A stretch of 64,000 nt of DNA from Enteractinococcus coprophilus. Lineage in GTDB: Bacteria; Actinomycetota; Actinomycetes; Actinomycetales; Micrococcaceae. The translations under genes were made by a program, and so were the position numbers. The notes beneath the pieces are model-generated. The model saw only the letters and a program-made list of their open reading frames with translations. It was not told the DNA's origin and made no database searches. Positions within the stretch are counted from its first letter, which is position 1, and each line of letters opens with the position of its first letter. The stretch lies in contig NZ_VFOU01000003.1 of assembly GCF_006716305.1 (NCBI RefSeq), forward strand, positions 248,001 to 312,000. Direction: 5' to 3'. Of the stretch, positions 9,813 through 23,816 are shown in pieces.

Positions 9813-10616
9813 TCAGGGTGCGGTGGGGACGACTCGCGAGAACCCCAACCGCGCCTCGAAGTCTTTCGCTGCGCTTTGAACGTGTGTCAAGAACTCATCA
9901 AATCTCGTCTCGGGCATGCGAAAAGCCGGCGCTGTCACAGACACTGCCGCAACCAAATGCCCAGTGGCATCCCACACTGGGACGGCGAGCGCGTTGATCC
10001 CTTCTTCCCATTCACCAATTGCACTGGACCAGCCCTGCTGACGAATGGTTCGTAGTTCATCGGCTAATTGTGACAACTCCTGCTGGGTGGCATCAGTGTA
10101 TCGCTCGAGTGGCTGGGAAATAACCTGTTCCCATACCTCGTTGGTAGCGTGCGCCAAGAGTAACTTGCCGGTAGATGTCGCATGCAATGGCACCCGCTGT
10201 CCCACGTATTGTCCCGCTACCCCAACCATCTGTTGACCTGTGCTCTGCGTAATTGTGACCGCGTGGCCTTGATCAAGAATGGCGATATTGGTGGTCTCTT
10301 GGGTTGTCTCGGCTAGTGCATCACAAACCGCTTGACCATCCCGTGCAAGGTCGAAGCGGGTCGAGACTGGATAGGCCATACGTAAGATACCCAGGCCTAA
10401 CCGAAATGCTCCGCGTTCAGCCACTTGTTCGACGACGTCACGGTTTTCAAGTGTTGCAAGTATTCGCGAGGCTGTAGATCGGTGCACGCCGAGCCGTCTG
10501 GCAATCTCGGATGTGCTCAATTCGGGTGCGTCGGTGAGGAACTGCAGAATTTGGATAGCACGATCTACCGACTGTATGGGAGCTACGGGTTCTGAAGTCT
10601 TGCCTGCCATTGCCAC
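9813..10616 (-). CDS. IclR family transcriptional regulator
   Basis: A 267-residue two-domain regulator: an N-terminal winged helix (about 15-75, with STSEIARRLGVHRSTASRIL as the recognition region) and a C-terminal IclR ligand-binding domain (about 85-260, including HATSTGKLLLA and WSSAIGEWEEGINALAVPV). A GTG at 10616 has GAGGAA four bases upstream; an ATG two codons later is equally possible. Being just upstream of the DmdA-like gene in the same direction, it probably regulates that gene, with the inverted repeat at 9699-9734 as a candidate site. Confidence 0.88.
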   Translation of the reverse strand: MAMAGKTSEPVAPIQSVDRAIQILQFLTDAPELSTSEIARRLGVHRSTASRILATLENRDVVEQVAERGAFRLGLGILRMAYPVSTRFDLARDGQAVCDALAETTQETTNIAILDQGHAVTITQSTGQQMVGVAGQYVGQRVPLHATSTGKLLLAHATNEVWEQVISQPLERYTDATQQELSQLADELRTIRQQGWSSAIGEWEEGINALAVPVWDATGHLVAAVSVTAPAFRMPETRFDEFLTHVQSAAKDFEARLGFSRVVPTAP

Positions 10617-10887
10617 GGTGTTCCTCGCTCAGGGTTATGTCGGTGTCTTTGTCTAGACTACCCAACCTCAAGCGATAGCACACAGCACCGCACTCTTGGC
10701 TTATGCATGCGAAAGTCCTGGCCCGAATCTACCGCCGGAGCAAGGCGCCCCAAACAGCACCGAACTGATTATCCATGCTGGCAGAGAGCATGGAGCTCTT
10801 CTGGTCATTTACTTTTACAACACAACTGTTTGCAACGTCGCTACAGTCCCGTCTAAGTACCTGCGGTAATTGCAGCGAAGCTGCGAG

Positions 10888-10933
10888 ACGTCTCCGGCGG
10901 CGCAGTTCAAGAGAACTACGCCGCCGGAGACGT
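10888..10933. terminator. Strong hairpin after the AGCS symporter gene
   Basis: Fifteen-base perfect arms (10888-10902 and 10919-10933, core TCTCCGGCGGCG) enclose a loop that itself can pair AGTT with AACT. It lies about 20 bases after the symporter stop on the minus strand. There is no long T run on either side, so it may work with Rho or mainly protect the message end. Confidence 0.7.
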
Positions 10934-10954
10934 TTGCGATCCTGAAATCAGGCC

Positions 10955-12475
10955 CTAGAGCATACGCCGAGCGTCAGTGGTATCTTCCCGATGGACACCA
11001 TAGTTCCGGGAGGAACCGACGACGTCACCGGATTTCCATTCGGCCCACCCCGGCCGGCCGGCCATGAAGGTCTCGATTTGATCCTTATTGGCTTCCAGTT
11101 TGGGATCATGTTGAAGGTAAAACTTCGTTTCTCGAGCGATGAGACCGGATAGCACGAGCAGTCCGATGAGATTTGGTAATGCCATCAGTCCGTTGAAGAT
11201 ATCGGAGAACAACCATACAACTTCGAGTTCTGCCGTGGCGCCCACGAAGACGACCAGCGAGAACAGAATGCGGAACGGCATCACCAGACCGCGGCCAAAT
11301 AGACGCTCGATGTTGCGTTCTCCGTAATACGACCACGCCAAGATCGTTGAAAAAGCGAAAAGCACCAACCCAAGCGTGACCACCCAGTGACCCCATTCGC
11401 CGGGCAGACCGTGGCTGAAGGCCTCGCCGGTCATCAGTGAGGCGGAAATCTGTTCACCCGTCGCGGGATCTTGTTGTTGCCAAGTACCAGTAGTAATGAT
11501 GACCAGGCCGGTAATGCTGACGACGATGATGGTATCGATGAAAGTTTGCGTCATGGATACCAATCCTTGACGTACCGGGTGAGTGGTTTGTGCAGCCGCC
11601 GCAGCGATTGCTGCTGAGCCAAGACCCGACTCGTTAGAGAACATGCCGCGGGCAACGCCATACTGAATAACGATGATGATGGCTGCTCCGGCGAAGCCAC
11701 CAACAGCTTGCTCTGAGCCGGCGAATGCCATGGTGAAGATCTCAGCGAAGGCACCGGGCAGGGCAGTAATGTTCACGAGCAAAATGTACAGCCCACCGAG
11801 CACATAGAACACGACCATAAACGGCACCAGACCTGAGGTGACGCGTCCGATGGATTTAATGCCCCCGACCAAGACGACCATGGTCAATACGGTGAGGATT
11901 AAACCTGTAACCCAAATGGGGACACTCCAGCTGGACTCAACATTTGAGGCGATTGCGTTGGCCTGGGTCATATTGCCGATACCAAAGCACGCGATGACTG
12001 CGAAGATCGCAAATGAGAGACCTAAGATCTTTCCGACTGGGCCCTTAATGCCACGTTCCAAGTAGTACTGCGGTCCTCCAGATTTTTCGCCGGCGGTATC
12101 GGTTCCGCGGAACCGTACGCCGAGGAAGGCTTCAGAGTACTTGGACGCCATGCCAACCAAGCCTGTCATCCACATCCAGAACAGGGCTCCGGGGCCGCCG
12201 ATAGCTAGCGCAGTCGCAACCCCCACGATGTTGCCGGTGCCGATGGTGGCGGCCAGCGCGGTCGTGAGCGCTTGGAACTGCGAAATATCACCTTCAGAGC
12301 CCGGGTCTTTCCGTTTGATGATGCCCAGTGTCAACGCTGGAATGAGTTTGGTAAATTGTATCCCACCCAACCGAATGGTTAGGTACAGCCCTGCTCCCAA
12401 TAGCAACGGGATTAGAAGGAATGGGCCCCAAACAAAGCCACTAATCTCATCAAGAATTGTCGTTAAATCTGTCAT
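10955..12475 (-). CDS. Sodium:alanine (AGCS) family symporter
   Basis: A 506-residue integral membrane carrier of the alanine/glycine:cation symporter family, which brings in small neutral amino acids with sodium. The family signature region is clear: FQALTTALAATIGTGNIVGV at about 67-86, and later GMFSNESGLGSAAIAAAAA, with about eleven hydrophobic segments. The start ATG at 12475 has AGAGGA upstream. It is a single-gene unit closed by the hairpin at 10888-10933. With the DmdA-like enzyme and the ornithine cyclodeaminase homologue nearby, it may serve amino-compound use, but this is inference. Confidence 0.9.
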   Translation of the reverse strand: MTDLTTILDEISGFVWGPFLLIPLLLGAGLYLTIRLGGIQFTKLIPALTLGIIKRKDPGSEGDISQFQALTTALAATIGTGNIVGVATALAIGGPGALFWMWMTGLVGMASKYSEAFLGVRFRGTDTAGEKSGGPQYYLERGIKGPVGKILGLSFAIFAVIACFGIGNMTQANAIASNVESSWSVPIWVTGLILTVLTMVVLVGGIKSIGRVTSGLVPFMVVFYVLGGLYILLVNITALPGAFAEIFTMAFAGSEQAVGGFAGAAIIIVIQYGVARGMFSNESGLGSAAIAAAAAQTTHPVRQGLVSMTQTFIDTIIVVSITGLVIITTGTWQQQDPATGEQISASLMTGEAFSHGLPGEWGHWVVTLGLVLFAFSTILAWSYYGERNIERLFGRGLVMPFRILFSLVVFVGATAELEVVWLFSDIFNGLMALPNLIGLLVLSGLIARETKFYLQHDPKLEANKDQIETFMAGRPGWAEWKSGDVVGSSRNYGVHREDTTDARRML

Positions 12476-12781
12476 TGTGCTAGATCCTCTTCAGATGGTC
12501 CCTGAGGACGGCAGGCGTGAGTAAAGGTGATGAGCACCACCGTGTATGACTTAGATTACCTGACAAGCCCCATCCTGGGATAGATCTTGGCTGGCTCCCC
12601 TCGTCAAATCTCAACACCTCAGAGAAATTATCTACCCGGGATTCCAACGTGACATCACACAACGCCTAATTCTCCGATAGGGCGTCATTCGACAAGGCGA
12701 GACTCCTTATCCTTGTTGCGCGTGACTGCACAGCAACCGACCACGGCCACAGTGACGGCCATACTGGTAGGCTCGCCGATG
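12476..12781. other. Upstream region of the symporter gene, no gene seen
   Basis: About 300 bases of leader and promoter space between the symporter start and the tRNA-Thr terminator. It was read for a glycine riboswitch, which often controls this transporter family, and the conserved GGAGAG and paired-aptamer pattern was not found. No coding frame has a ribosome site. Confidence 0.4.
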
Positions 12782-12786
12782 AAAAA

Positions 12787-12815
12787 CCCCGGAACTTTTA
12801 AGCAAAGTCCCGGGG
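12787..12815 (-). terminator. Intrinsic terminator of tRNA-Thr(TGT)
   Basis: On the minus strand a 12-pair stem with one G-T pair (CCCCGGGACTTT against AAAGTTCCGGGG, loop of about five bases) is followed by five T residues (12786-12782). It starts six bases past the tRNA 3' end. Confidence 0.88.
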
Positions 12816-12821
12816 TGATAG

Positions 12822-12895
12822 AGCCCCCTATCGGATTCGAACCGATGACCCCCTGTTTACAAGACAGGTGCTCTGGCCAGCTGAGCTAAGGAGGC
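12822..12895 (-). tRNA. tRNA-Thr, anticodon TGT
   Basis: On the minus strand the 74-base gene begins GCCTCCTTAGCTCAG and ends GGGGGCT. The acceptor stem GCCTCCT pairs with AGGGGGC (one G-T), the anticodon loop is CTTGTAA, and the T arm carries GGTTCGAATCC. CCA is not encoded. It is followed at once by its own terminator. Confidence 0.95.
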
Positions 12896-12962
12896 GTGGC
12901 TAGGTTAGCCGCGATCACTGCGACCTTGGCTAGTCTAGCTCAAAGGATGCTGAAACAAAAAC

Positions 12963-13799
12963 CTAGCCGTCGAGCTGAGATTCAGCCCAGTCCTGGAATG
13001 GTTCACCGCTTGCGGTGTTTTCGTATTGCACACCATTGACCCACACCGATGGGGTGCCGGCGATCCCAGCTTCAACTGCTTTCGCGGTGGTGAAGTTCAC
13101 GAATGGGCGGAAGGTGTTGTCAGAGATACAGCCGTCGATATCAGCGCCCGCGTCGGAAGCGAGACTGGTCAGTTCATCGTTCGAAAGTCCTGCACCTTGG
13201 TGTGAGTCGTAGCTCTGAAAGACTGCATGGACGAAGTCCATAGCGTGTTCTGGCGATTCTTCAGCAACGCATGCCATGGCGTTTGCAGCGCGTGAAGAGT
13301 AGTTTTCGGTACCTGGATTATCCAGGTAGTTGACGATGCGGTATTCGAGGGAATGCCCGTCGTTGACCAGCTCATTGAGCGCCTCGGCGTTCTCCGTCTC
13401 AAATTGAGCACAGTAGACGCAGTTGGCGTCAGCGTAAATAATAATGTCGGCCTGGTCGGTCCCGGGCACTTCGGTCGGCATCTGTCCAGCAGTATCAGGA
13501 TCAGGTTCTTCCACAGTTGTGGCATCCACCTCGGCAGGGCCATCACCCTGTGCAGGCACACCGTCCTCTAACAAGAGCCCACCAGAAGCGGTCGCCGAGG
13601 TCGGGGCCGGGCCTGCATCCGGGATCGAACGAGATGAGTTCATGAGTGTCACCGCGACAATGATGGCAACGATTGCAGCAATGACACCGACGATGGTCCA
13701 CGTAATGATCCGCGACCGACGCTTTTCTGCTGCCAATTGGTTGGCATGGGCCTGTCGTACGGTGTCTCGAGAACTCCCGGCTGACGTGTTTCTAGCCAT
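12963..13799 (-). CDS. Membrane-anchored DsbA-family thiol oxidoreductase
   Basis: A 278-residue extracytoplasmic thioredoxin-fold protein. Residues about 1-30 are cytoplasmic and basic, 31-53 are a membrane anchor (ITWTIVGVIAAIVAIIVAVT), then a Ser/Pro/Glu linker, and from about 118 the DsbA-like domain with the active site CVYC (about residue 128) and the cis-Pro loop GTPSVWVNG near the end. Two more Cys (ACVAEE and DGCISD) could form a structural pair. It probably forms or shuffles disulfides in exported proteins. The start ATG at 13799 has AAGGAT before it. The small membrane-protein gene upstream runs the same way about 80 bases away. Confidence 0.88.
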   Translation of the reverse strand: MARNTSAGSSRDTVRQAHANQLAAEKRRSRIITWTIVGVIAAIVAIIVAVTLMNSSRSIPDAGPAPTSATASGGLLLEDGVPAQGDGPAEVDATTVEEPDPDTAGQMPTEVPGTDQADIIIYADANCVYCAQFETENAEALNELVNDGHSLEYRIVNYLDNPGTENYSSRAANAMACVAEESPEHAMDFVHAVFQSYDSHQGAGLSNDELTSLASDAGADIDGCISDNTFRPFVNFTTAKAVEAGIAGTPSVWVNGVQYENTASGEPFQDWAESQLDG

Positions 13800-13881
13800 T
13801 ATCCTTACCTAAACCTAGATATTAGTTAAATTTTGAACGAGTCAGAGTTTACGTTTCGGAACTGAACGTACCCTGAAATGA

Positions 13882-14361
13882 TTACTGTTGACTTCCAAGC
13901 TCAGGGTGGTCCCCTTGAACGGTAGGCTCACCAGTGTCGGGGTCAAATAGAATGCGCACTTGAAAGTGTTGTCCATCCGCTGTGGTTACTTCAGCCTCCA
14001 AGAGATTGCCATGCCACTCTTGTGGTTCGACTTCTTGCACTTGCGGGTATTTGGCGATGGTGTTGGACTCCAGCAGGCTGTTTTGTTGTTCTTGGCCGAT
14101 CATGCCATAGAGAATGCCTGCGGTCCCCAAGAACAAGGCCGCAAAACCGGCAATAATCTCGACTCGGACATCCCGCGGCGCATCTGGACGTTCCCCGCGG
14201 GAGTCCGTTCCCTCGAAACGCCTCGACTCGCCGGCCGCCCAAGCTTGCAGTCGACGTCGCCGCCACGTGGCGTGAGCTAATATCGCCGCACCAGCGATGG
14301 CGAAGACGAAACCCAAGCCAACGGCCAGTTGCGGAGTCTGTAGGTCTAGGGGCTCAAACAT
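13882..14361 (-). CDS. Small membrane protein, unknown function
   Basis: A 159-residue protein not assigned to a family. It has a first membrane segment at about 11-32 (LAVGLGFVFAIAGAAILAHA), a basic loop, a second segment at about 68-86 (VEIIAGFAALFLGTAGILYG), and a C-terminal domain of about 65 residues outside or inside the cell with acidic character. The start ATG at 14361 has no strong ribosome site. It lies just upstream of the DsbA-like gene in the same direction and may be co-transcribed. Coding is supported by length and the lack of a better frame. Confidence 0.65.
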   Translation of the reverse strand: MFEPLDLQTPQLAVGLGFVFAIAGAAILAHATWRRRRLQAWAAGESRRFEGTDSRGERPDAPRDVRVEIIAGFAALFLGTAGILYGMIGQEQQNSLLESNTIAKYPQVQEVEPQEWHGNLLEAEVTTADGQHFQVRILFDPDTGEPTVQGDHPELGSQQ

Positions 14362-14493
14362 AGTTCTATTGTCTACGATTCTTTGTGTGAGTGGCGCTAT
14401 TTGCCGAAGTTTTGACTCAGCGCGTAGTTATTTCTATTGCTTCTCGTAGTCAAAGCGTACCCTGCTGGCTCAGAGTGTGATGAACTTGAAGTT

Positions 14494-15402
14494 ATGAAAC
14501 TAGCTACGTTCCGAATCCCCGAGCAACGCATGGATGAGCCGGGCGCTACCTTTGCGGCTGCCATTACTGAAACCGCTACAGACGAGTCAGGCCTCGAATA
14601 TGCAACACAAGCCGTGCTCTTGGAAGGCATTACCGATGTTGGCGCTTACCTCACCACGCCGCACAACGACCGACAGGGACTTGTGCACACCACAATTGAT
14701 GCTGCGCAGCACGATCCCAGCAAAGTGTTAGATGTGTCCGAATTCAGCTATGACACGCTTATCCCCTACCCGTCGAAGGTATTCTGCATAGGATTGAATT
14801 ACCGGAATCACATTGTGGAGACTGGTCTGGAGTTACCGGAATATCCCACTGTCTTCGCAAAATATGGCCAAACTCTGACCGGACCGTATAGTGAGATCGA
14901 GATCCCGGCACTAGATCACCGATTGGATTATGAGGGTGAATTAGCCGTCGTCATTGGCACGCCGGGAAAGAATATCCCTGCCACGAACGCGCATAATTAC
15001 GTTGGAGGATACGCAGTGAGTAATGATTTCTCCTTACGCGGGATGCAGGGTCGCACCGATGAGTGGACTCAGGGAAAAATCTTTGAGGCCACAACTCCGA
15101 TCGGCCCATGGTTGGTCACCCCGGACGAGTTCAAAGAAGACGCCCGACTCACCACCCTGGTGAACGGCGAGGTGCGCCAAGACGATGCAGTCAATGACTT
15201 GGTGTTCCAGGTCGATGAACTCATCGAGTATCTTTCCAGCATCATCACCCTGCTGCCAGGCGATATTATTTTGACCGGAACCCCCGGGGGTGTCGCCTTG
15301 GCGATGCGGGACGAGGACGGCCGTCGTCCCTGGTTGAAGGCAGGCGACGTCGTTGAGACACGCATCGAAGGACTAGGTGCCCAACGCAATGTCATCGTTT
15401 GA
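14494..15402 (+). CDS. Fumarylacetoacetate hydrolase (FAH) family protein
   Basis: A 302-residue cytosolic metal-dependent hydrolase or isomerase. The catalytic region has the FAH pattern: KVFCIGLNYRNH at about residue 95, then YEGELAVVIG with the metal-binding Glu pair, and VSNDFSLRGMQ with the third ligand Asp; the C-terminal GDIILTGTPGGVALAM is also typical. Members act on ring-cleavage products such as 2-hydroxyhepta-2,4-dienedioate, on fumarylpyruvate, or on oxaloacetate; the substrate here cannot be told. The ATG at 14494 (MKLATFRIPEQ) is the family-like start. Its end overlaps the F420-reductase-like gene, so the two are translated together. Confidence 0.88.
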   Translation: MKLATFRIPEQRMDEPGATFAAAITETATDESGLEYATQAVLLEGITDVGAYLTTPHNDRQGLVHTTIDAAQHDPSKVLDVSEFSYDTLIPYPSKVFCIGLNYRNHIVETGLELPEYPTVFAKYGQTLTGPYSEIEIPALDHRLDYEGELAVVIGTPGKNIPATNAHNYVGGYAVSNDFSLRGMQGRTDEWTQGKIFEATTPIGPWLVTPDEFKEDARLTTLVNGEVRQDDAVNDLVFQVDELIEYLSSIITLLPGDIILTGTPGGVALAMRDEDGRRPWLKAGDVVETRIEGLGAQRNVIV

Positions 15403-16015
15403 CCGGATTGGGATTCTCGGGGCAGGGCGCGCTGGGACCGCGATTGCTCGGGCAGCAACTCGCGCCGGCCTCGAGGTCCACATCGCCTCGACGCGCACAC
15501 CATCGCAGATGCGTTACCACTTAATGCAATACGCACCGCAGGCCCGGGCTGTTCATGCCGAAGAGATCGCCGACGGCGTCGATCTGGTTATCCTTGCTGT
15601 GCCTCAAGAAGACCTGGACGACGTCGACCCGGTGTGGGTTGCCCAGCGTATTCTGGTAGATGCCACGAACCGATGGGAAAATGAACCGTTGCCAGCGTGG
15701 TTTGAGCAGGGTTTGGCTTCGGGGTTGAGTTCTTCAGAAGTGATCGCCCAGCGTTTTCCTGAGGCTCGGGTAGTGAAGGCTCTGAATCATATTTCGCACT
15801 GGGCAATGGACGCTCCTCAAACCGCTGAAGCGCGGGCCGCGATGGTGGCAGCTGATGATCCTGCTGCGGCTCAACTCGTGGCCCAGTTTGTGACAGCCCT
15901 AGGGTTTGAAGCCGTTGTGGCTGAATCATTAGCCGCGGGACGGCACGCTGAACCAGGTACACCTTACTTTAATGTTGCAGCGACCGCAGCACAGTTGAAA
16001 CAAGCGCTGCTATGA
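15389..16015 (+). CDS. NADPH-dependent F420 reductase-like Rossmann protein
   Basis: A 208-residue nucleotide-binding protein with an N-terminal Rossmann motif GILGAGRAGTAIARA and a second strand ending HIASTRTP, where Arg suits NADP. It matches the F420-dependent NADP reductase / YafB-like NAD(P)-binding family; whether it uses F420 is unknown. The ATG at 15389 overlaps the FAH gene by 14 bases; a GTG four codons earlier, closer to GGACTAG, is an alternative. The conserved NHISHWAMD segment follows the expected position of the substrate loop. The operon partner suggests a joint pathway with the FAH protein. Confidence 0.78.
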   Translation: MSSFDRIGILGAGRAGTAIARAATRAGLEVHIASTRTPSQMRYHLMQYAPQARAVHAEEIADGVDLVILAVPQEDLDDVDPVWVAQRILVDATNRWENEPLPAWFEQGLASGLSSSEVIAQRFPEARVVKALNHISHWAMDAPQTAEARAAMVAADDPAAAQLVAQFVTALGFEAVVAESLAAGRHAEPGTPYFNVAATAAQLKQALL

Positions 16016-16029
16016 AGCCGCCAATAAAA

Positions 16030-16060
16030 AAGTGGATCCGAGAGCTTCTCGGATCCACTT
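16030..16060. terminator. Bidirectional terminator between convergent genes
   Basis: A perfect 14-pair stem (core GTGGATCCGAGA) with a three-base loop. On the minus strand it is followed by six T residues, making a strong terminator for the ornithine cyclodeaminase homologue; on the plus strand TTTCCTATTT follows, serving the F420-reductase-like gene. Confidence 0.92.
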
Positions 16061-16075
16061 TCCTATTTCGCAGAA

Positions 16076-17209
16076 TTAGTACGCTGCTGGGGTTTCCCAG
16101 AGGTTCAACGACGTCCCAATGTTATGTTCTTTGGCGTAGTCGTAGATGTCGTGAGCCCATGCGACGTCCTCCACTGGCATGCCGCCAACGGAGTAGATGA
16201 TAATTTCGTCGTCCGACTTACGGCCTTCTACGCGTCCTGCTGCAATATCACCCATTTGCTGCAAGTCTTCGCGAGGGAAGTGGCCGTCGTGCTGGAGTTT
16301 CAGCATGCGTGAGCCGATGATGCCGATCTGGTCGTAGGCAACTTGAGTCGTGTACTCGTGATGCCATTCGTCGTAGAGCCCCATGTAGTCAACGACTTTG
16401 CGAGTATTAATGAGGAAGTCGTCATCAAAGTGAGTTGCTCCCGGTGCAATGACGAGAGTACCTGGCGAGAGCCATTCACCTTTGACCTGGGGGAATTCCT
16501 TATGACCATTTGGTGAAGCATTGGCACCGGTGATGAGGATCTCTACGTTCTCAACAGCTTCTTTTTCACTATCGACAATGGTGACGGATTCTAGCTGAGG
16601 GTGCGCTGCTCGAATCTCTGCAGCTGAACGTTCGGTCGAATCTTTAGAACGACCCTTGATCTTGACGTGCTTGACACCTTCGCGCTGGGTGAGCAAGCCT
16701 TTGAGCGTCTTCTGAGACATAACACCAGGACCAATGATGCCAACGGTCTCTACGTTGTCTACCGCAAGGTGTTTTACGCCGACGTTTGGCACGGAAGCGG
16801 TACGGTAGGCCGACAGCAGGTTAGCAGACATGATAGCCAGCGGGGCTCCAGTATCCGTGTCGTTGAGGACGAACACGTGAATGGATCGTGGCATATCAGA
16901 TTTACGGTTCTCGATGTTCGACCCGTACCACTTCACTCCGGTAGAGCGGAAGCGGCCGCCGAGATAGGCAGGCATCGCCATGAATCGGCGATCGATGTCG
17001 TCTTTTGGCATTCCTTCATGCTTAGGTTCTTTCGGGAAGGAAATCATAGCACCGTGGGAGTCGCCGCGGTCACCGGCCATCATGTAGTCGCCGTCAGCAA
17101 GCAGAACGAGTGCTTCTTCCATTACCTCAATGCATTGTGCAATATCAGTGACGCCGGCTTCAATCATGTCCGGTTCGTTGAGGTAGAGGAAATCTATACG
17201 TTTATCCAA
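16076..17209 (-). CDS. Ornithine cyclodeaminase / mu-crystallin family protein
   Basis: A 378-residue NAD(P)-binding enzyme. Ornithine cyclodeaminases turn ornithine to proline; relatives reduce ketimines or dehydrogenate amino acids, and in actinobacteria some are labelled tyramine oxidase subunit B. The Rossmann motif is VGIIGPGVMSQKTLKGLL at about residue 150, preceded by ANLLSAYRTASV, the cofactor-loop region of the family. The start is a TTG at 17209 (reading MDKRIDFLYLNEPDM) with AAGGA six bases upstream; an earlier in-frame ATG would include untypical residues. It is a one-gene unit. Exact substrate unknown. Confidence 0.85.
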   Translation of the reverse strand: MDKRIDFLYLNEPDMIEAGVTDIAQCIEVMEEALVLLADGDYMMAGDRGDSHGAMISFPKEPKHEGMPKDDIDRRFMAMPAYLGGRFRSTGVKWYGSNIENRKSDMPRSIHVFVLNDTDTGAPLAIMSANLLSAYRTASVPNVGVKHLAVDNVETVGIIGPGVMSQKTLKGLLTQREGVKHVKIKGRSKDSTERSAAEIRAAHPQLESVTIVDSEKEAVENVEILITGANASPNGHKEFPQVKGEWLSPGTLVIAPGATHFDDDFLINTRKVVDYMGLYDEWHHEYTTQVAYDQIGIIGSRMLKLQHDGHFPREDLQQMGDIAAGRVEGRKSDDEIIIYSVGGMPVEDVAWAHDIYDYAKEHNIGTSLNLWETPAAY

Positions 17210-17456
17210 TTCGGGTCCTTCCCTAGATACTTCAAAGCTCAGATGGATGAGTCCACAGTGAAGTATGACATAAGCGGAAGACCATGTCAGCACCCTACAG
17301 TCCTTTAAGAGAGTAACCTTTCTTACATCCGGAAGGTAAGGTTTCAGTTTCGGAATAATCAGAAAATATGCTTATCAGTTGGCCAGCGATGAAAAAACGT
17401 TCGGAGACACATCAGCCAGGCTGTGATGTAGCATCTGTCTGCGAGCAGGGAGGGAC

Positions 17457-18068
17457 CTATGATTTCCGACTGCGCCGCATCCTGTAGCGTCGCTGCAGAT
17501 CGTCAAAGTACTGAGGTGTGCCGGGTTCTGGTGTCCCGTGATCCACTTCTGAAGGCGCGTCCTCATCAGGGCTTGGCCAATTGTCGGGATGGATGTCATC
17601 GCGCAACTCCTTATCGGACTGCAGCATAGGTTCACGAATCATAGTTACATGTTCGATACCTGCTTCATAGAATGGTTCGCCATTGGCCTCCAAACCAAAA
17701 GTACGGTACCAATCCTGCAGGTGTGTCTGGGCATGCATGGTGAGGCGTTGATCCGGATAGTATGCCATGACAGCCCGGATCAGTGCGCTGGCTAGGCCAT
17801 GACCACGAAAAGGCAGATCCGTGGCAACACGTCCTATAGATAGGGTGTGTGGAGCCTCCCGCAGCACGCGGAGGGTAGAGACTGGTACACCCTCGACCTG
17901 AATCCACCAGATTTGGGTAGTAGGTTCAAGGTCGCGCCCGTCGAGCTCTTCGACTGAAGTAATGCCTTGTTCCATAACGTAAACGCGGTTTCGCAGTCTC
18001 GCGATGTTATAGGCAGTTTCATGACGCATGTGGGTCCAGTGGGCATTTTGGATTTCAACCATGCACAT
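17457..18068 (-). CDS. GNAT family N-acetyltransferase, ElaA-like
   Basis: A 203-residue cytosolic acetyl-CoA-dependent acyltransferase. The N-terminal part (LRNRVYVMEQGITSVEELDGRD) is the ElaA hallmark and the acetyl-CoA site is IGRVATDLPFRGHGLASALI at about 92-111. The C-terminal 40 residues are acidic and specific to this protein. Two ATGs two codons apart are possible starts and neither has a strong ribosome site. It stands alone after the rRNA operon; the substrate is unknown. Confidence 0.85.
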   Translation of the reverse strand: MCMVEIQNAHWTHMRHETAYNIARLRNRVYVMEQGITSVEELDGRDLEPTTQIWWIQVEGVPVSTLRVLREAPHTLSIGRVATDLPFRGHGLASALIRAVMAYYPDQRLTMHAQTHLQDWYRTFGLEANGEPFYEAGIEHVTMIREPMLQSDKELRDDIHPDNWPSPDEDAPSEVDHGTPEPGTPQYFDDLQRRYRMRRSRKS

Positions 18069-18188
18069 ATTCTAAAGCACAGAGTTGTCCGCACATGTGT
18101 GAACCTACAGGAGAGCCAATAATCGTTCCACTATGGACTGGACTGACGTTTCTGCTAGATCGGACTAGAAGGTCCCTTAAATGCATCA

Positions 18189-18215
18189 ACCCCGCTCATC
18201 TGAGATGAACGGGGT
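18189..18215 (-). terminator. Terminator of the rRNA operon
   Basis: ACCCCG and CGGGGT with TCATC/GATGA above form a stem with one mismatch and a three-base loop, about 15 bases beyond the 5S 3' end on the minus strand. Confidence 0.75.
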
Positions 18216-18229
18216 CGATGTGAAATGTT

Positions 18230-18348
18230 GTCCGGCGGTGTCCTACTCTCCCACACCCTCCCGGGTGCAGTACCATCGGCGCTGTGGGTCTTTGCTTCCG
18301 GGTTCGGAATGGGACCGGGCGTTTCCCCCACGCTATGACCACCGTAAC
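18230..18348 (-). rRNA. 5S ribosomal RNA
   Basis: On the minus strand it begins GTTACGGTGGTCATAGCG and contains the conserved CCCATTCCGAACCCGGAAG and GATGGTACTGC segments, ending CACCGCCGGACA. The length of about 119 bases is normal; ends are estimated to within a few bases. Confidence 0.93.
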
Positions 18349-18640
18349 CCGTGCTCCCGACACCACCCCTAGCAGGGGGTGGGGGGAAATCTGTGGGGTA
18401 CCGTCCCAACAGGCGGGCTGTTGGGGGTGGACCTGACACTATGCTGTTCTCGTATTGGACGCGGCCCCGACCCCCGCCATGCGGGGGTGGGGTGATGTTG
18501 CTGTAACCGTATAGTCGACGCGAGACCTATAACCTGTGTGGACGTGCTGCGTGTACCCGGTGCTGCCCATCGTGTGGGTCTGGTGGGCCTTTTGCTGCCC
18601 ACCGCACACACCCGACCATGTTGCCATGGCTAACGGGTGT
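18349..18640 (-). other. Long 23S-5S spacer with several hairpins
   Basis: About 290 bases, longer than the usual spacer of around 100. Visible stem-loops include CACCCCCGC/GCGGGGGT-type arms near 18467-18495, CCCAACAG/CTGTTGGG near 18404-18425 and GTGGGC/GCCCAC near 18578-18602. No tRNA is present. These are probably processing stems. Confidence 0.6.

Positions 18641-23816
<5,176 letters not shown>

Noticed and set aside
12476-12781. Glycine riboswitch before the AGCS symporter
   Set aside because: The conserved aptamer core was not found on the minus strand.
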